This document shows positions 1 through 7,632 of a DNA stretch of 64,000 nucleotides, piece after piece. A program made the position numbers and the translations under genes. Each line of letters starts with the position of its first letter. Position 1 is the first letter of the stretch. Location: positions 434,001 to 498,000 of the forward strand of contig JAYRJL010000001.1 in NCBI GenBank assembly GCA_041906305.1, given 5' to 3'. Origin of the DNA: SHVZ01 sp041906305 (GTDB lineage Bacteria > Pseudomonadota > Alphaproteobacteria > SHVZ01). A model generated the notes under the pieces. It was not told where the DNA came from. It did no database searches and saw only the letters and a program-made list of their open reading frames with translations.

Positions 1-633
1 TCCCGACATGCGGATGTCGCTCGCCGCCGGCAGGCGCCAGCCATGCAGGTCGTTCTCCTGCATCGAGGTCATCACGTAGCCGCCGTCCGGCGCCCAGCTG
101 ACCGAGATGTGCGAGCCCTTCCACGGCAGCACCTTCGGCTTCGAATCCGCCGAGTTGACCCACCACAGGCTGACGCCGCCGTAATGCGCGACCGCGAGCC
201 GCTTGCCCTTGGGATCGAAGGCGAGGCCGGCGACGGTCGAGGGATGCGCGCGCGCCGGCCCGAAGCCCTTGGCGTCGCCGACATAGGCCTCCTTGCCGGC
301 GCCATAGACGCGGAGTCCCGCGGGCGAGCTCGCCACCTGCTCGATCCACTTGCCCTGGTGCTTCGCCAGCTCGGCGATCGTGCCGTCGGCATCGAGGCGG
401 ACGAGGCGACCGTCATCGAGGCCGGCGAGCCAGCCGGCATCGTCCATGTCCTGGACCAGCGCCAGCACGGTGCCGAACTCGGTCAGCGTTATCTCTGTCG
501 CCGCACCGCTATCGAGCGCCACGATCCGCGCCGTGCCGTCGCCGAGCCCGAAGCAGAGATGCGAGGCGCGCCGGTTGAACACGGCCGCGACGACGGAGGC
601 GTCGGCGGTGAGGGTGATGGGAGTTTGGGTCAT
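1..633 (-). CDS. WD40 repeat domain protein (3' end outside window)
   Basis: The minus-strand frame opens at an ATG at 633 and stays open to base 1, giving 211 codons of a protein that continues past the window edge. The translation carries WD40-like blades, with segments such as VAGLAFDPKGKRLAVAHYGG and HISVSWAPDGGYVMTSMQEN. It is the third gene of a minus-strand run behind a metal-binding SBP and a COG0523 GTPase. WD40 proteins are often found beside COG0523 genes in alphaproteobacteria, which suggests a role in zinc starvation, but no enzymatic role can be assigned. The repeat at 655-683 lies between this gene and the GTPase gene. Confidence 0.8.
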   Translation of the reverse strand, partial: MTQTPITLTADASVVAAVFNRRASHLCFGLGDGTARIVALDSGAATEITLTEFGTVLALVQDMDDAGWLAGLDDGRLVRLDADGTIAELAKHQGKWIEQVASSPAGLRVYGAGKEAYVGDAKGFGPARAHPSTVAGLAFDPKGKRLAVAHYGGVSLWWVNSADSKPKVLPWKGSHISVSWAPDGGYVMTSMQENDLHGWRLPAASDIRMSG

Positions 634-654
634 TGAAGCGAAGCGCTTTCGGAA

Positions 655-683
655 CCCTCCCTCGCGTCGTACGCGGGGGAGGG
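655..683. repeat. GC-rich palindromic repeat, single copy
   Basis: A 29-nt imperfect palindrome in the 75-bp gap between two minus-strand genes. It begins CCCTCCCTCGCG, has a GTAC-containing centre and ends CGCGGGGGAGGG. The same sequence recurs at 29785 and 41605, with variants at 37439 and (inverted) 13508. Confidence 0.8.
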
Positions 684-708
684 AGCTCGATGGTGGGCTC
701 GGGTCAAC

Positions 709-1671
709 TTAAGCGACGCAGGCTTCGAAGCCGCGCTTCAGCGCCGGCACGTCGAGGTCGCGGCCGATGAAGACGAGCTGGCTGGTGTGCTTCTCGCCTT
801 CCTTCCACGGCTTGCCCGGCTGGCCGTCCATCAGCATGTGCACGCCCTGGAAGACGAAGCGGTTGGGCTCGTCCTTGAAGTCGAGGATGCCCTTCGACCG
901 CAGGATGTTCTGGCCGAGCTCGCGCAGCACCATGTTGATCCACATGTCGAAGCGGCGGCGGTCGATCGGCTGGTCGAGCTCGAAGGAGATCGACTGCACT
1001 TCCTCGTCGTGGTGATGGTCGTCGTCCTCCTCGAGGAAGTCCGGCTTGATCTCGAGGATGCGCTTCAGGTCGAAGGCGCCGACGTCGAGGATCTGGTCGA
1101 GCGGCACCTGGCTCTTCTGCGCGTGGATCACCTTGGCGAAGCGGTTGATCTTGCGCACCCGCGCCTCGACCTCCTTCAGCTTCCCGGCGTCCACGAGGTC
1201 GGTCTTGTTGAGGATGATGATGTCGGCGAAGGCGATCTGGTCCTGGACCTCGTGGCTGTCCTCGAGGCTGTCGAGCACGTGGAAGGCGTCGACCACGGTC
1301 ACAACCGCGTCGAGGCCGCAGCGCTTCTTCACCTCCTCGTCGGCGAAGAAGGTCTGCGCCACCGGCGCCGGATCGGCGAGGCCCGTGGTCTCGACCAGGA
1401 TCGCGTCGAATTTGCCCTTCCGCTTCATCAGGCCGTTGATGATGCGGATCAGGTCGCCGCGCACGGTGCAGCAGATGCAGCCGTTGTTCATCTCGAAGAC
1501 TTCCTCGTCGGCGCCGACCACGAGCTGGTTGTCGATGCCGATCTCGCCGAACTCGTTGACGATCACGGCGTACTTCTTGCCGTGCTCCTCGGTGAGGATG
1601 CGGTTGAGCAGCGTGGTCTTGCCGGCGCCGAGGAAGCCGGTGAGGACGGTGACGGGAACCTGTTCGGCCAT
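709..1671 (-). CDS. COG0523 GTPase, CobW/ZigA-type zinc metallochaperone
   Basis: A 320-residue G3E-family GTPase. Walker A GFLGAGKTT is at residues 12-20, the CICC metal-binding motif (CxCC of COG0523) at 65-68, and NKTD guanine-specificity at 155-158. A His/Asp-rich stretch (DDDHHHDEE, about 216-224) could bind zinc, and the C-terminal CobW_C domain follows. Family members deliver metal, often zinc during starvation, to client proteins. Its place between a Zur-box-led SBP gene and a WD40 gene favours zinc over cobalt or cobalamin work. The gap of about 100 bp from the SBP gene is consistent with co-transcription. Confidence 0.9.
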   Translation of the reverse strand: MAEQVPVTVLTGFLGAGKTTLLNRILTEEHGKKYAVIVNEFGEIGIDNQLVVGADEEVFEMNNGCICCTVRGDLIRIINGLMKRKGKFDAILVETTGLADPAPVAQTFFADEEVKKRCGLDAVVTVVDAFHVLDSLEDSHEVQDQIAFADIIILNKTDLVDAGKLKEVEARVRKINRFAKVIHAQKSQVPLDQILDVGAFDLKRILEIKPDFLEEDDDHHHDEEVQSISFELDQPIDRRRFDMWINMVLRELGQNILRSKGILDFKDEPNRFVFQGVHMLMDGQPGKPWKEGEKHTSQLVFIGRDLDVPALKRGFEACVA

Positions 1672-1773
1672 GAAGAAGACTCCGACTTGAAGAAAGCGGC
1701 GGACCTTAGCCTCGCCCCATTGAATTTCAAAGCGCGCCGACCGTCCGGGTTCGGGGCCGGGACCGGCGCGCGA

Positions 1774-2673
1774 CTAGTTCTGCAGCATGCCTGATCTAAG
1801 CAGCGACACGTTGTGGCGGAAGAGGGCCTCGTAGGTGGCGGCCGGGCCGTCCGCGGCGGAAAGCGCGTCGGAATAGAGCCGCCCGCCGACCACGGCACCG
1901 GCTTCCTTGGCCAGCTGGTCGATCATCCGGCGGTCGGTGATGTTCTCGACGAAGAGCGCCCGCGTCTTCTCGGCGCGGATCTGGTCGATCAGCTGGGCGA
2001 TGCCCTTGGCCGAGGGCTCGGCATCGGTGGTGAGCCCGCGGGGGGCCCGGAAGGTCAGCCTGTAGCGCGCGGCGAGGTAGCCGAAGGCGTCGTGGGTGGT
2101 GATGGCCTTCCGCTTGGCCGCCGGTACCTCGGCGAAGCGGGTCTCCGCCCACTTGTCGAGCGTGTCGAGCAGCCCTGCGAAGGCGAGGGCGGAGCCGCGA
2201 TAGGCCTCGCCATTGGCGGGATCGGCCGCGGCCAGTCCCTCGGCGATGGTGCGGGCATAGGGCGCCATGCGCTGGGGATCGTGCCAGACATGCGGATCGA
2301 CGCCTGATCCATGGCCGTGTGCGTCGGTCATCTTCCGGGTGGGGATCCCCTTGGTCGCGACCACGATCTGGGCCTGGGTGCCCGAGGCCTTCACCAGCCG
2401 CTCGATCCAGCCCTCGAAGCCGAGCCCGTTGATCACCACCACCTTCGCCCCGGCCAGCACGCGGCTGTCGGCCGGCGTCGGCTGATAGACATGGGCGTCG
2501 CGGTCGGGGCCGACCAGCGTGTGGACCTTCACCTTGTCGCCGCCGATCGCCTCGACGACCTGGCCCAGGATGCTGAAGCTGGCGACCACCGGCATCGGCT
2601 CGGCGAATGCCGGGTGCGGGGTGGCGAGGAGGGCCAGGAGCCAGACGGCGAAGGCGGCGGTGGTGCGGGTCAT
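1774..2673 (-). CDS. Zinc-type ABC transporter substrate-binding protein (ZnuA-like)
   Basis: A 299-residue cluster A-I (Zn/Mn) binding protein with a signal peptide over residues 1-24 ending AFA. Probable metal ligands are H61 (DAHVYQP), H128 (DPHVWHDP), H194 (TTHDAFGY) and an acidic residue near D269. The His-rich loop typical of ZnuA is short here (DAHGHGSG). No permease or ATPase gene is adjacent, so it must pair with a transporter encoded elsewhere. The start at 2673 fits the signal peptide but lies only two bases from the Zur box and has no Shine-Dalgarno sequence. This suggests a leaderless or very short-leader mRNA. Zinc rather than manganese is inferred from the operator and the GTPase neighbour. 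Confidence 0.88.
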   Translation of the reverse strand: MTRTTAAFAVWLLALLATPHPAFAEPMPVVASFSILGQVVEAIGGDKVKVHTLVGPDRDAHVYQPTPADSRVLAGAKVVVINGLGFEGWIERLVKASGTQAQIVVATKGIPTRKMTDAHGHGSGVDPHVWHDPQRMAPYARTIAEGLAAADPANGEAYRGSALAFAGLLDTLDKWAETRFAEVPAAKRKAITTHDAFGYLAARYRLTFRAPRGLTTDAEPSAKGIAQLIDQIRAEKTRALFVENITDRRMIDQLAKEAGAVVGGRLYSDALSAADGPAATYEALFRHNVSLLRSGMLQN

Positions 2674-2675
2674 GC

Positions 2676-2696
2676 GAATGTTATGTTATTACATTC
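2676..2696. promoter_or_regulatory. Zur operator (zinc uptake regulator box)
   Basis: A 21-bp imperfect palindrome with outer arms GAATGT and ACATTC and an AT-rich core. It resembles the alphaproteobacterial Zur consensus (AATGTTAT...ATAACATT). It sits directly upstream of the SBP start codon and within 105 bp of the divergent sugar kinase gene. Repression of the SBP-GTPase-WD40 operon by zinc-loaded Zur is the expected effect. Confidence 0.75.
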
Positions 2697-2798
2697 TGGC
2701 AAGTGTCAAGGCTGGCCCCGCCGGCTCTCAGGAGTTTGCCTCGGAGAGTTTATAGTCCCGGCCTTTCCGGGGGTGGCCCCGGCTTTTCGGGAGCACCC

Positions 2799-3740
2799 AT
2801 GACCGTCCGGGTCGCGTCGATCGGCGAATGCATGATGGAGCTCCGCCACCGGAGCCCGTCCGACCTCGACCTCGCCTTCGGCGGCGACACGCTGAACACC
2901 GCCGCCTACCTGGCGCGGCTGGCGCCGTCGGCCGGCCTTTCGGTCGACTACGTGACCGCGCTCGGCGACGATCCCTATTCGGACGCGATGCTGGCGATGT
3001 GGACGGGCGAGGGCATCGGCACGGGCCTGGTGCAGCGCCTGCCCGGCAAGCTCCCCGGTCTCTACGCGATCCGCACCGACGACAAGGGGGAGCGCAGCTT
3101 CTTCTACTGGCGCTCGGCCGCGGCCGCCCGCGACATGCTGGACGGCGCGCATGGCCGGAAGATCCTGGACGCGCTGCCGGGCTATGGCTGGATCTACTTC
3201 TCCGGCATCACGCTCTCGATCCTCAGCGACAAGCCGCGTCACGCGTTGCTCGAAGGACTCGCCGCGGCGAAGGCGGCGGGCGCGAAGCTCGCCTTCGATC
3301 CCAACTTCCGTCCGCGCGGCTGGCCCGACCGCGCCGAGGCCAGGCGCGTCTTCACCGAGGCCCTCAAGCTCGCCGACCTGGCGCTGCCGAGCTATGCGGA
3401 CGAGAAGCTGCTGTTCGGCGATCCCGACCGCGAGGCGACGGCGCTCCGCATCCGCGATCTCGGCGTGCCCGAGGTCGTGGTCAAGGACGCGGAGAACCCG
3501 TGCCTCGTGGTGACATCGCTCGACGAGCTCGAGGTGATCGGCCGCCCCGTCGAGCAGGCGGTCGATACCACCGGCGCCGGCGACAGCTTCAACGCCGCCT
3601 ACATCGCCGCCCGCATCAAGGGCGCCACGCCGGCGGAAGCAGCGGCTGCCGGCCACGTACTCGCCGAGGAAGTGATCCTCCATCCGGGCGCGGTGATCCC
3701 GAAGACGGCGATGCCGTCGGCGGAGATGGTGTTCGGGTGA
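2799..3740 (+). CDS. kdgK: PfkB-family sugar kinase, probable 2-keto-3-deoxygluconate kinase
   Basis: A 313-residue ribokinase/PfkB-fold kinase. The N-terminal GECMMELR and FGGDTLNTA segments fit KDG kinase. The C-terminal signature DTTGAGDSF starts at residue 256, with catalytic base D262. It would phosphorylate 2-dehydro-3-deoxygluconate for the Entner-Doudoroff route. The ATG at 2799 is preferred over upstream in-frame starts because the conserved fold begins at residue 3. Its last four bases overlap the start of rlmJ (GTGA), so translation is coupled, although the two functions are unrelated. Substrate specificity is inferred from the family. Confidence 0.85.
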   Translation: MTVRVASIGECMMELRHRSPSDLDLAFGGDTLNTAAYLARLAPSAGLSVDYVTALGDDPYSDAMLAMWTGEGIGTGLVQRLPGKLPGLYAIRTDDKGERSFFYWRSAAAARDMLDGAHGRKILDALPGYGWIYFSGITLSILSDKPRHALLEGLAAAKAAGAKLAFDPNFRPRGWPDRAEARRVFTEALKLADLALPSYADEKLLFGDPDREATALRIRDLGVPEVVVKDAENPCLVVTSLDELEVIGRPVEQAVDTTGAGDSFNAAYIAARIKGATPAEAAAAGHVLAEEVILHPGAVIPKTAMPSAEMVFG

Positions 3741-4564
3741 ACTACCGCCACGCCTTTCACGCCGGCAACCATGCGGATGTGCTGAAGCACGCGACGCTGG
3801 CGCGCGTGCTCGCGCACATGCTGGAGAAGCCGAAGCCGTTCCTGTTCCTCGACACGCACGCCGGCATCGCGCGCTACGACCTGCAAGCCGACGAGGCGCA
3901 GAAGACCGGCGAGGCCGAGAACGGCATCGGCAAGCTCTGGGATCTCTCGCCGGAGCCGCCGGCGCTCCGTCCCTATCTCTCGCTGGTGCGGCGGATCAAT
4001 CACGGGTCGCTCCGCTGGTACCCGGGATCGCCCGGCATCGCGCGCCTGCTGCTGCGGCCCGAGGACCGGATCGAGCTCTGCGAGCTGCATCCCAAGGACG
4101 TGCAGGCGCTCAAGCGCGCGACCGCAGGCGACCAGCGCGTGCATGTCCGGCGCGAGGACGGCTACCACGCGCTCAAGGCGCTGCTGCCGCCGCCCGAGCG
4201 CCGCGGCGTCGTCCTGATCGACCCGCCCTTCGAGGCGAAGGACGAGGCCGAGCAGCTGGTGAAGGGAGTGACGCAGGCGCTCAGGCGATTCGCCACCGGC
4301 ACCTATCTGATCTGGTACCCGATCAAGGACCGGCCCCCGGTCGACGCCCTCCACGAGGCGCTCAAGGCGACCGGCGTCCGCCGCCAACTCATCGCAGAGT
4401 TGTGGATCAACCAACCTCTTTCGCCTATGATTTTAAACGGCTCGGGCCTCGTGGTAATCAACCCGCCTTTCAAGCTGGAAAACTGGCTCGGCGAGGCACT
4501 TTCCGCGATGGCCCGGGCGTTCGCCGCCAACGATCACAAGGTCGCGTGGCTCGTTCCAGAGTAA
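3737..4564 (+). CDS. rlmJ: 23S rRNA (adenine(2030)-N6)-methyltransferase RlmJ
   Basis: 275 residues starting at a GTG that overlaps the kinase stop codon. The N-terminus VNYRHAFHAGNHADVLKH is the hallmark of RlmJ. The catalytic methyltransferase motif DPPFE is at about 162-166 and LFLDTHAG, an SAM-site motif, near 36-43. The enzyme methylates A2030 of 23S rRNA. The length matches the family. The 4-base overlap leaves no room for its own promoter, so it is expressed with kdgK. Confidence 0.93.
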   Translation: MNYRHAFHAGNHADVLKHATLARVLAHMLEKPKPFLFLDTHAGIARYDLQADEAQKTGEAENGIGKLWDLSPEPPALRPYLSLVRRINHGSLRWYPGSPGIARLLLRPEDRIELCELHPKDVQALKRATAGDQRVHVRREDGYHALKALLPPPERRGVVLIDPPFEAKDEAEQLVKGVTQALRRFATGTYLIWYPIKDRPPVDALHEALKATGVRRQLIAELWINQPLSPMILNGSGLVVINPPFKLENWLGEALSAMARAFAANDHKVAWLVPE

Positions 4565-4591
4565 CGGGACCATATCTGAAACGGTTCAGAA

Positions 4592-4612
4592 GCTTTTCCT
4601 ACCGGAAAAAGC
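4592..4612 (+). terminator. Hairpin after rlmJ, possible terminator
   Basis: Arms GCTTTTCC and GGAAAAAGC around a four-base loop, 28 bp after the rlmJ stop. No long T-run follows, so it is a weak terminator at best. It also sits just upstream of the next gene's -35 box and could instead bind the XRE regulator. Confidence 0.4.
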
Positions 4613-4616
4613 CCGT

Positions 4617-4645
4617 TTGACTATTTTGTACTCGCACTTGATAAA
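4617..4645 (+). promoter_or_regulatory. Sigma-70-type promoter of the XRE-cupin gene
   Basis: A -35 box TTGACT (4617-4622) and a -10 box GATAAA (4640-4645) with a 17-bp spacer, in an AT-rich island ahead of the regulator gene at 4704. Both the match and the spacing are good for a housekeeping promoter. Confidence 0.6.
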
Positions 4646-4703
4646 GTGAACGTCTCGGGCTTGATCGCTTTTCGAGAAAACACGCCCGATCGGGGGACTA
4701 CCT

Positions 4704-5354
4704 ATGACCTTGAAGCTGAAGCGTAAGAAGGTGATCACCAGCGACGCCGCCACCGCCGCCCGCGCCCGCCGCCACACGCTGGGCGACCGCCTGCGCGAGC
4801 TCCGGAAGGCGAAGGGCTGGACGCTCAGCAAGGTCAGCGAGATGACGGGCCTCGCCCCCTCGACGCTGTCCAAGGTCGAGAACAAGCAGATCTCGCTCAC
4901 CTACGACAACCTGGCCAAGCTCGCCGATGGCCTGAAGATCGACCTCGCCGACCTGTTCACGCCGGAGACGATCCAGGCGACCACCGGGCGCCGGTCGATC
5001 ACGCGCCTGACCGAAGGCCGGCCGGAGGAGAGCGCCAACTACATCCACGTCTACTGCGCCGCCGAGCTGTCGCGGAAGGCGCTGGTCCCCATCATCACCG
5101 ACGTCAAGGCGAAGACGCTCGAAGAGTTCGGCGAGCTCAACCGCCACGCCGGCGAGGAATGGATGTACGTGCTGGCCGGCCCCGTCGTCTTCCATTCGGA
5201 ATTCTACGAGCCGCTGACCTTGGAGACCGGCGAGAGCATGTACTTCGACGCGACCATGGGCCACGCCATCGTCCGCGGCTCCGACAAGGAAGCGAAGACG
5301 ATCTCGGTGATCTCCCGCAACGCGCCAGGCCCAGGCCCGCGCGCCAAGGACTGA
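4704..5354 (+). CDS. XRE-family transcriptional regulator with C-terminal cupin domain
   Basis: 216 residues: a basic N-terminal tail, an XRE helix-turn-helix over about 26-80 (LRELRKAKGWTLSKVSEMTG, then SKVENKQISLTYDNLAKLAD), and a cupin_2 ligand-binding domain over about 130-205. Such proteins sense small metabolites, often amino acids or amines, and control catabolic genes. The convergent neighbour is a class III aminotransferase, a plausible target, but no operator for it was recognised. The start is set by the ATG after GGGGGACTACCT. Confidence 0.85.
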   Translation: MTLKLKRKKVITSDAATAARARRHTLGDRLRELRKAKGWTLSKVSEMTGLAPSTLSKVENKQISLTYDNLAKLADGLKIDLADLFTPETIQATTGRRSITRLTEGRPEESANYIHVYCAAELSRKALVPIITDVKAKTLEEFGELNRHAGEEWMYVLAGPVVFHSEFYEPLTLETGESMYFDATMGHAIVRGSDKEAKTISVISRNAPGPGPRAKD

Positions 5355-5420
5355 AAGCGCTCTTCGGAGTCCTCTCCCGCGCAAAGACCACTGTCGCGAG
5401 CTTAGTGCGTTCCGCTTCCG

Positions 5421-5458
5421 CTAAGGCTGTCGGGCGCAAGTGCGCCCTTGCGCCTTAG
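5421..5458. terminator. Hairpin between convergent genes
   Basis: Arms GGCGCAAG (5433-5440) and CTTGCGCC (5447-5454) enclose a six-base loop, and flanking CTAAGGC and GCCTTAG can pair as an alternative. The position between a plus-strand gene ending at 5354 and a minus-strand gene ending at 5559 fits bidirectional termination, though it lacks a T-run. Confidence 0.4.
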
Positions 5459-5486
5459 CTCCGCAGCCGCGCTCGCAAACCCGAGC

Positions 5487-5537
5487 GGCAAAACGCGGCA
5501 GGTCGATCGCGAAGCGATCTACCGGGAGCGTTTTGCC
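5487..5537. repeat. Double-stem hairpin element
   Basis: The outer arms GGCAAAACGC (5487-5496) and GCGTTTTGCC (5528-5537) are perfect complements. The inner arms GGTCGATCGC (5501-5510) and GCGATCTACC (5514-5523) have one mismatch and a GAA loop. Each spacer is four bases. The outer-stem, spacer, inner-stem plan resembles the elements at 31238 and 31325. It lies close to the aminotransferase stop codon between convergent genes. Confidence 0.65.
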
Positions 5538-5558
5538 ACCAGGCGAGGGACCGTGGTC

Positions 5559-6878
5559 TTAGCTCAGCAGCCGCTTCCTGGACTCCGCGAACTCCTCGAC
5601 CGCGGCGACCAGCTGGTCGCCGTCCGCCTCGGTCAGCGGCAGCGAGAGCGCCATCATGCCGCGCCGCGCGATGTAGATGCCGCGGGCGAGCAGGTCGAGG
5701 AAGAACAGCTCGCCCAGGTCCTGGTTCGCCTTCTTGGCGTCGACGACCGACTTGATCGGCCCCTTCACGAAGTGCACGCAGATCATCGAGCCGATGCCGA
5801 TGAACTGCATGTTGAGCCCCTTGTCGCGGGTGACCGCGTTCAGCCGGTCGCGCAGCTTGTCGCCGGCGGCGTTCAGCTTCACCGCGGCTTCCGGCGTGTA
5901 GAGCTGCTCCAGTCCGACGACGCCCGCGGTCATGGTCAGGATGTTGTTGTTGAAGGTGCCGGCATGCGGGAGCGAGTCGGCGCGGCGCGGGTCGAACCGC
6001 GACATGATGTCGGCGCGGCCGCCGAAGGCGCCGAAGCTCATGCCGCCGCCGATGTACTTGCCGAGCGAGGTCAGGTCCGGGGTGATGTTCAGCTTCGCCT
6101 GGATGCCGCCGGGCGAGAGGCGTGAGGTCATGACCTCGTCGAACAGCAGCAGCGCCCCGACCTTCTGCGTCTCCTCGCGCAGCATCCGGAGGAAGGATTC
6201 GTCGGCGGCGATGCAGCCGCCGCCGCCCTGCATCGGCTCGATCGCGACGACCGCGAGATCCTTCGCGTTCTCTTGGATCAGCTTCTTCGTGCCCGCGGCG
6301 TCGTTGTAGGGCGCGATCACGAAGTCGAAGGGGCCGTTCACCGGGTTGTTGCCGTTGGCGAAGGTGAAGATGCCGCCATGGTAGCCGCCGTCGAACACCA
6401 TCACCTTCTTCCGGCCGGTGAAGGCGCGGGCGACGGTGATCGCCATCAGGTTCGCCTCGGTGCCGGAGTTGGTGAAGCGCACCAGCTCGACCGAGGGGAA
6501 GCGCGCGCAGATCAGCGCGGCGAGCTTGCCTTCCATCTGGTTGTGGGCGCCGCGGTTGATGCCGTCGTCGAGCGCGCCGTCGATCGCCTTCCGGATCACC
6601 GGATGCGAGTGGCCGTAGAGGCCGGCGGTGTATTCGCCGAGGAAGTCGACGTACTTCTTGCCGTCGGCGTCCCAGAGGTTGGCGCCCTGGCCCTTCACCA
6701 TCGTCACCGGGAACGGACCGTAGAACAGCACGGTGCGCGTGTTGCCGCCGGGCAGGCTGGCGCACGCGTCCTCGTGCAGCTTCTGGCTCTTCGGGTTGCG
6801 CTTGACGAAGTCGGCGCGCGCTTCGGCGAGAGCCGAGGCGATGTCGGCGTTGGCGGGATGGGCGATCGTCTGGGTCAT
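5559..6878 (-). CDS. Class III PLP-dependent aminotransferase, glutamate-1-semialdehyde aminomutase-like
   Basis: 439 residues of fold-type I, class III aminotransferase. TNSGTEANL (phosphate-binding) is at about 137-144, LLFDEVMTSR holds the cofactor-ring Asp near 247, and the Schiff-base lysine is K274 in SLGKYIGGG. The sequence is closer to the GSA-aminomutase-like catabolic group than to acetylornithine transaminases. It is not necessarily the tetrapyrrole enzyme HemL, because the context contains no haem genes. The convergent XRE-cupin regulator may control it. The substrate cannot be read from the sequence. Confidence 0.85.
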   Translation of the reverse strand: MTQTIAHPANADIASALAEARADFVKRNPKSQKLHEDACASLPGGNTRTVLFYGPFPVTMVKGQGANLWDADGKKYVDFLGEYTAGLYGHSHPVIRKAIDGALDDGINRGAHNQMEGKLAALICARFPSVELVRFTNSGTEANLMAITVARAFTGRKKVMVFDGGYHGGIFTFANGNNPVNGPFDFVIAPYNDAAGTKKLIQENAKDLAVVAIEPMQGGGGCIAADESFLRMLREETQKVGALLLFDEVMTSRLSPGGIQAKLNITPDLTSLGKYIGGGMSFGAFGGRADIMSRFDPRRADSLPHAGTFNNNILTMTAGVVGLEQLYTPEAAVKLNAAGDKLRDRLNAVTRDKGLNMQFIGIGSMICVHFVKGPIKSVVDAKKANQDLGELFFLDLLARGIYIARRGMMALSLPLTEADGDQLVAAVEEFAESRKRLLS

Positions 6879-6991
6879 GGGAGGGTCCTTCGCGGAAGGC
6901 AGCTCTAGGCGAAAGTCTAGCCGATCGGAAACGCACGCGGCCAGGGTCGCCCTTGCGCGCGCGAAACGCGCTCTCCATGCTGGAAATCCCC

Positions 6992-7453
6992 ATGACCGAC
7001 TTCAAGCCCGCCGATCCCGACTTCGAGACCAGAACCCGCGCCAGCTTCGGCCGCCAGGGCATCATGAGCCTGCTGGGCGCGCGGATGACCCGGGTCGCGC
7101 CGGGCGAGGTCGCGATCGAGCTGCCGTTCCGCGCCGACCTCTCCCAGCAGCATGGCTTCTTCCACGCCGGCGTCACCTCGACCATCGCCGACTCGGCCGG
7201 AGGCTATGCGGGCTTCACCCTGTTCCCGGCCGACGCCTCGGTGCTGACGGTCGAGTTCAAGATCAACCTGCTGGCGCCGGCCAGGGGCGACCGCCTGGTC
7301 GCCATCGGCAAGGTGATCAAGCCCGGCCGCACGCTGACCGTCTGCAGCCTCGAGGTCGACGTCTTCGACGGCACCCGAAAGACCGCCTGCGCCTACGGCC
7401 TGCAGACCCTGATGTGCATGGCAGGCAAGCCGGACGCTCCGCCGCAGTCGTAA
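6992..7453 (+). CDS. PaaI-family hotdog-fold thioesterase
   Basis: 153 residues from the ATG at 6992, which has a GGAAA purine run just upstream. An ATG 15 bp earlier has no ribosome site. The hotdog motif HGFFHAGVTSTIADSAGGYA contains the HG..H active-site pattern of PaaI/YigI-type acyl-CoA thioesterases. FKINLLAPARGD and GRTLTVCSLEV form the rest of the fold. It likely hydrolyses aromatic or medium-chain acyl-CoAs. It starts 114 bp from the divergent aminotransferase gene. Confidence 0.85.
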   Translation: MTDFKPADPDFETRTRASFGRQGIMSLLGARMTRVAPGEVAIELPFRADLSQQHGFFHAGVTSTIADSAGGYAGFTLFPADASVLTVEFKINLLAPARGDRLVAIGKVIKPGRTLTVCSLEVDVFDGTRKTACAYGLQTLMCMAGKPDAPPQS

Positions 7454-7482
7454 GACCCTCGCTTCGCTCGCCCCCACCCCGT

Positions 7483-7559
7483 CCCTCCCCCGCTTCGCGC
7501 TCCCGCGAAGCGGGGGAGGTACGCGCGACGCCGGAGGCGTCGTCGCGCTCGGGTGGGGG
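7483..7559. repeat. GC-rich palindromic repeat with second hairpin
   Basis: The first hairpin has perfect 15-bp arms (7484-7498 and 7505-7519, CCTCCCCCGCTTCGC and its complement). It is followed by ACGCGCGACGCC-GGA-GGCGTCG and a tail CTCGGGTGGGGG. The same arrangement, inverted and nearly identical, is at 41702-41766. It lies between the thioesterase and a transporter gene. Confidence 0.75.
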
Positions 7560-7632
7560 CGAGCGCCAGCGAGGTCGTCGCGTCTTCCTGAATCGCGTAT
7601 CGGTCGCGGCCAAGCCTCGCTAGGTTCCTCCC

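Noticed and set aside
5559..6878. Assignment of the aminotransferase as HemL
   Set aside because: It has the GSA-aminomutase fold but no haem-synthesis neighbours, and it sits beside an XRE-cupin regulator typical of catabolic loci. The general call is safer.
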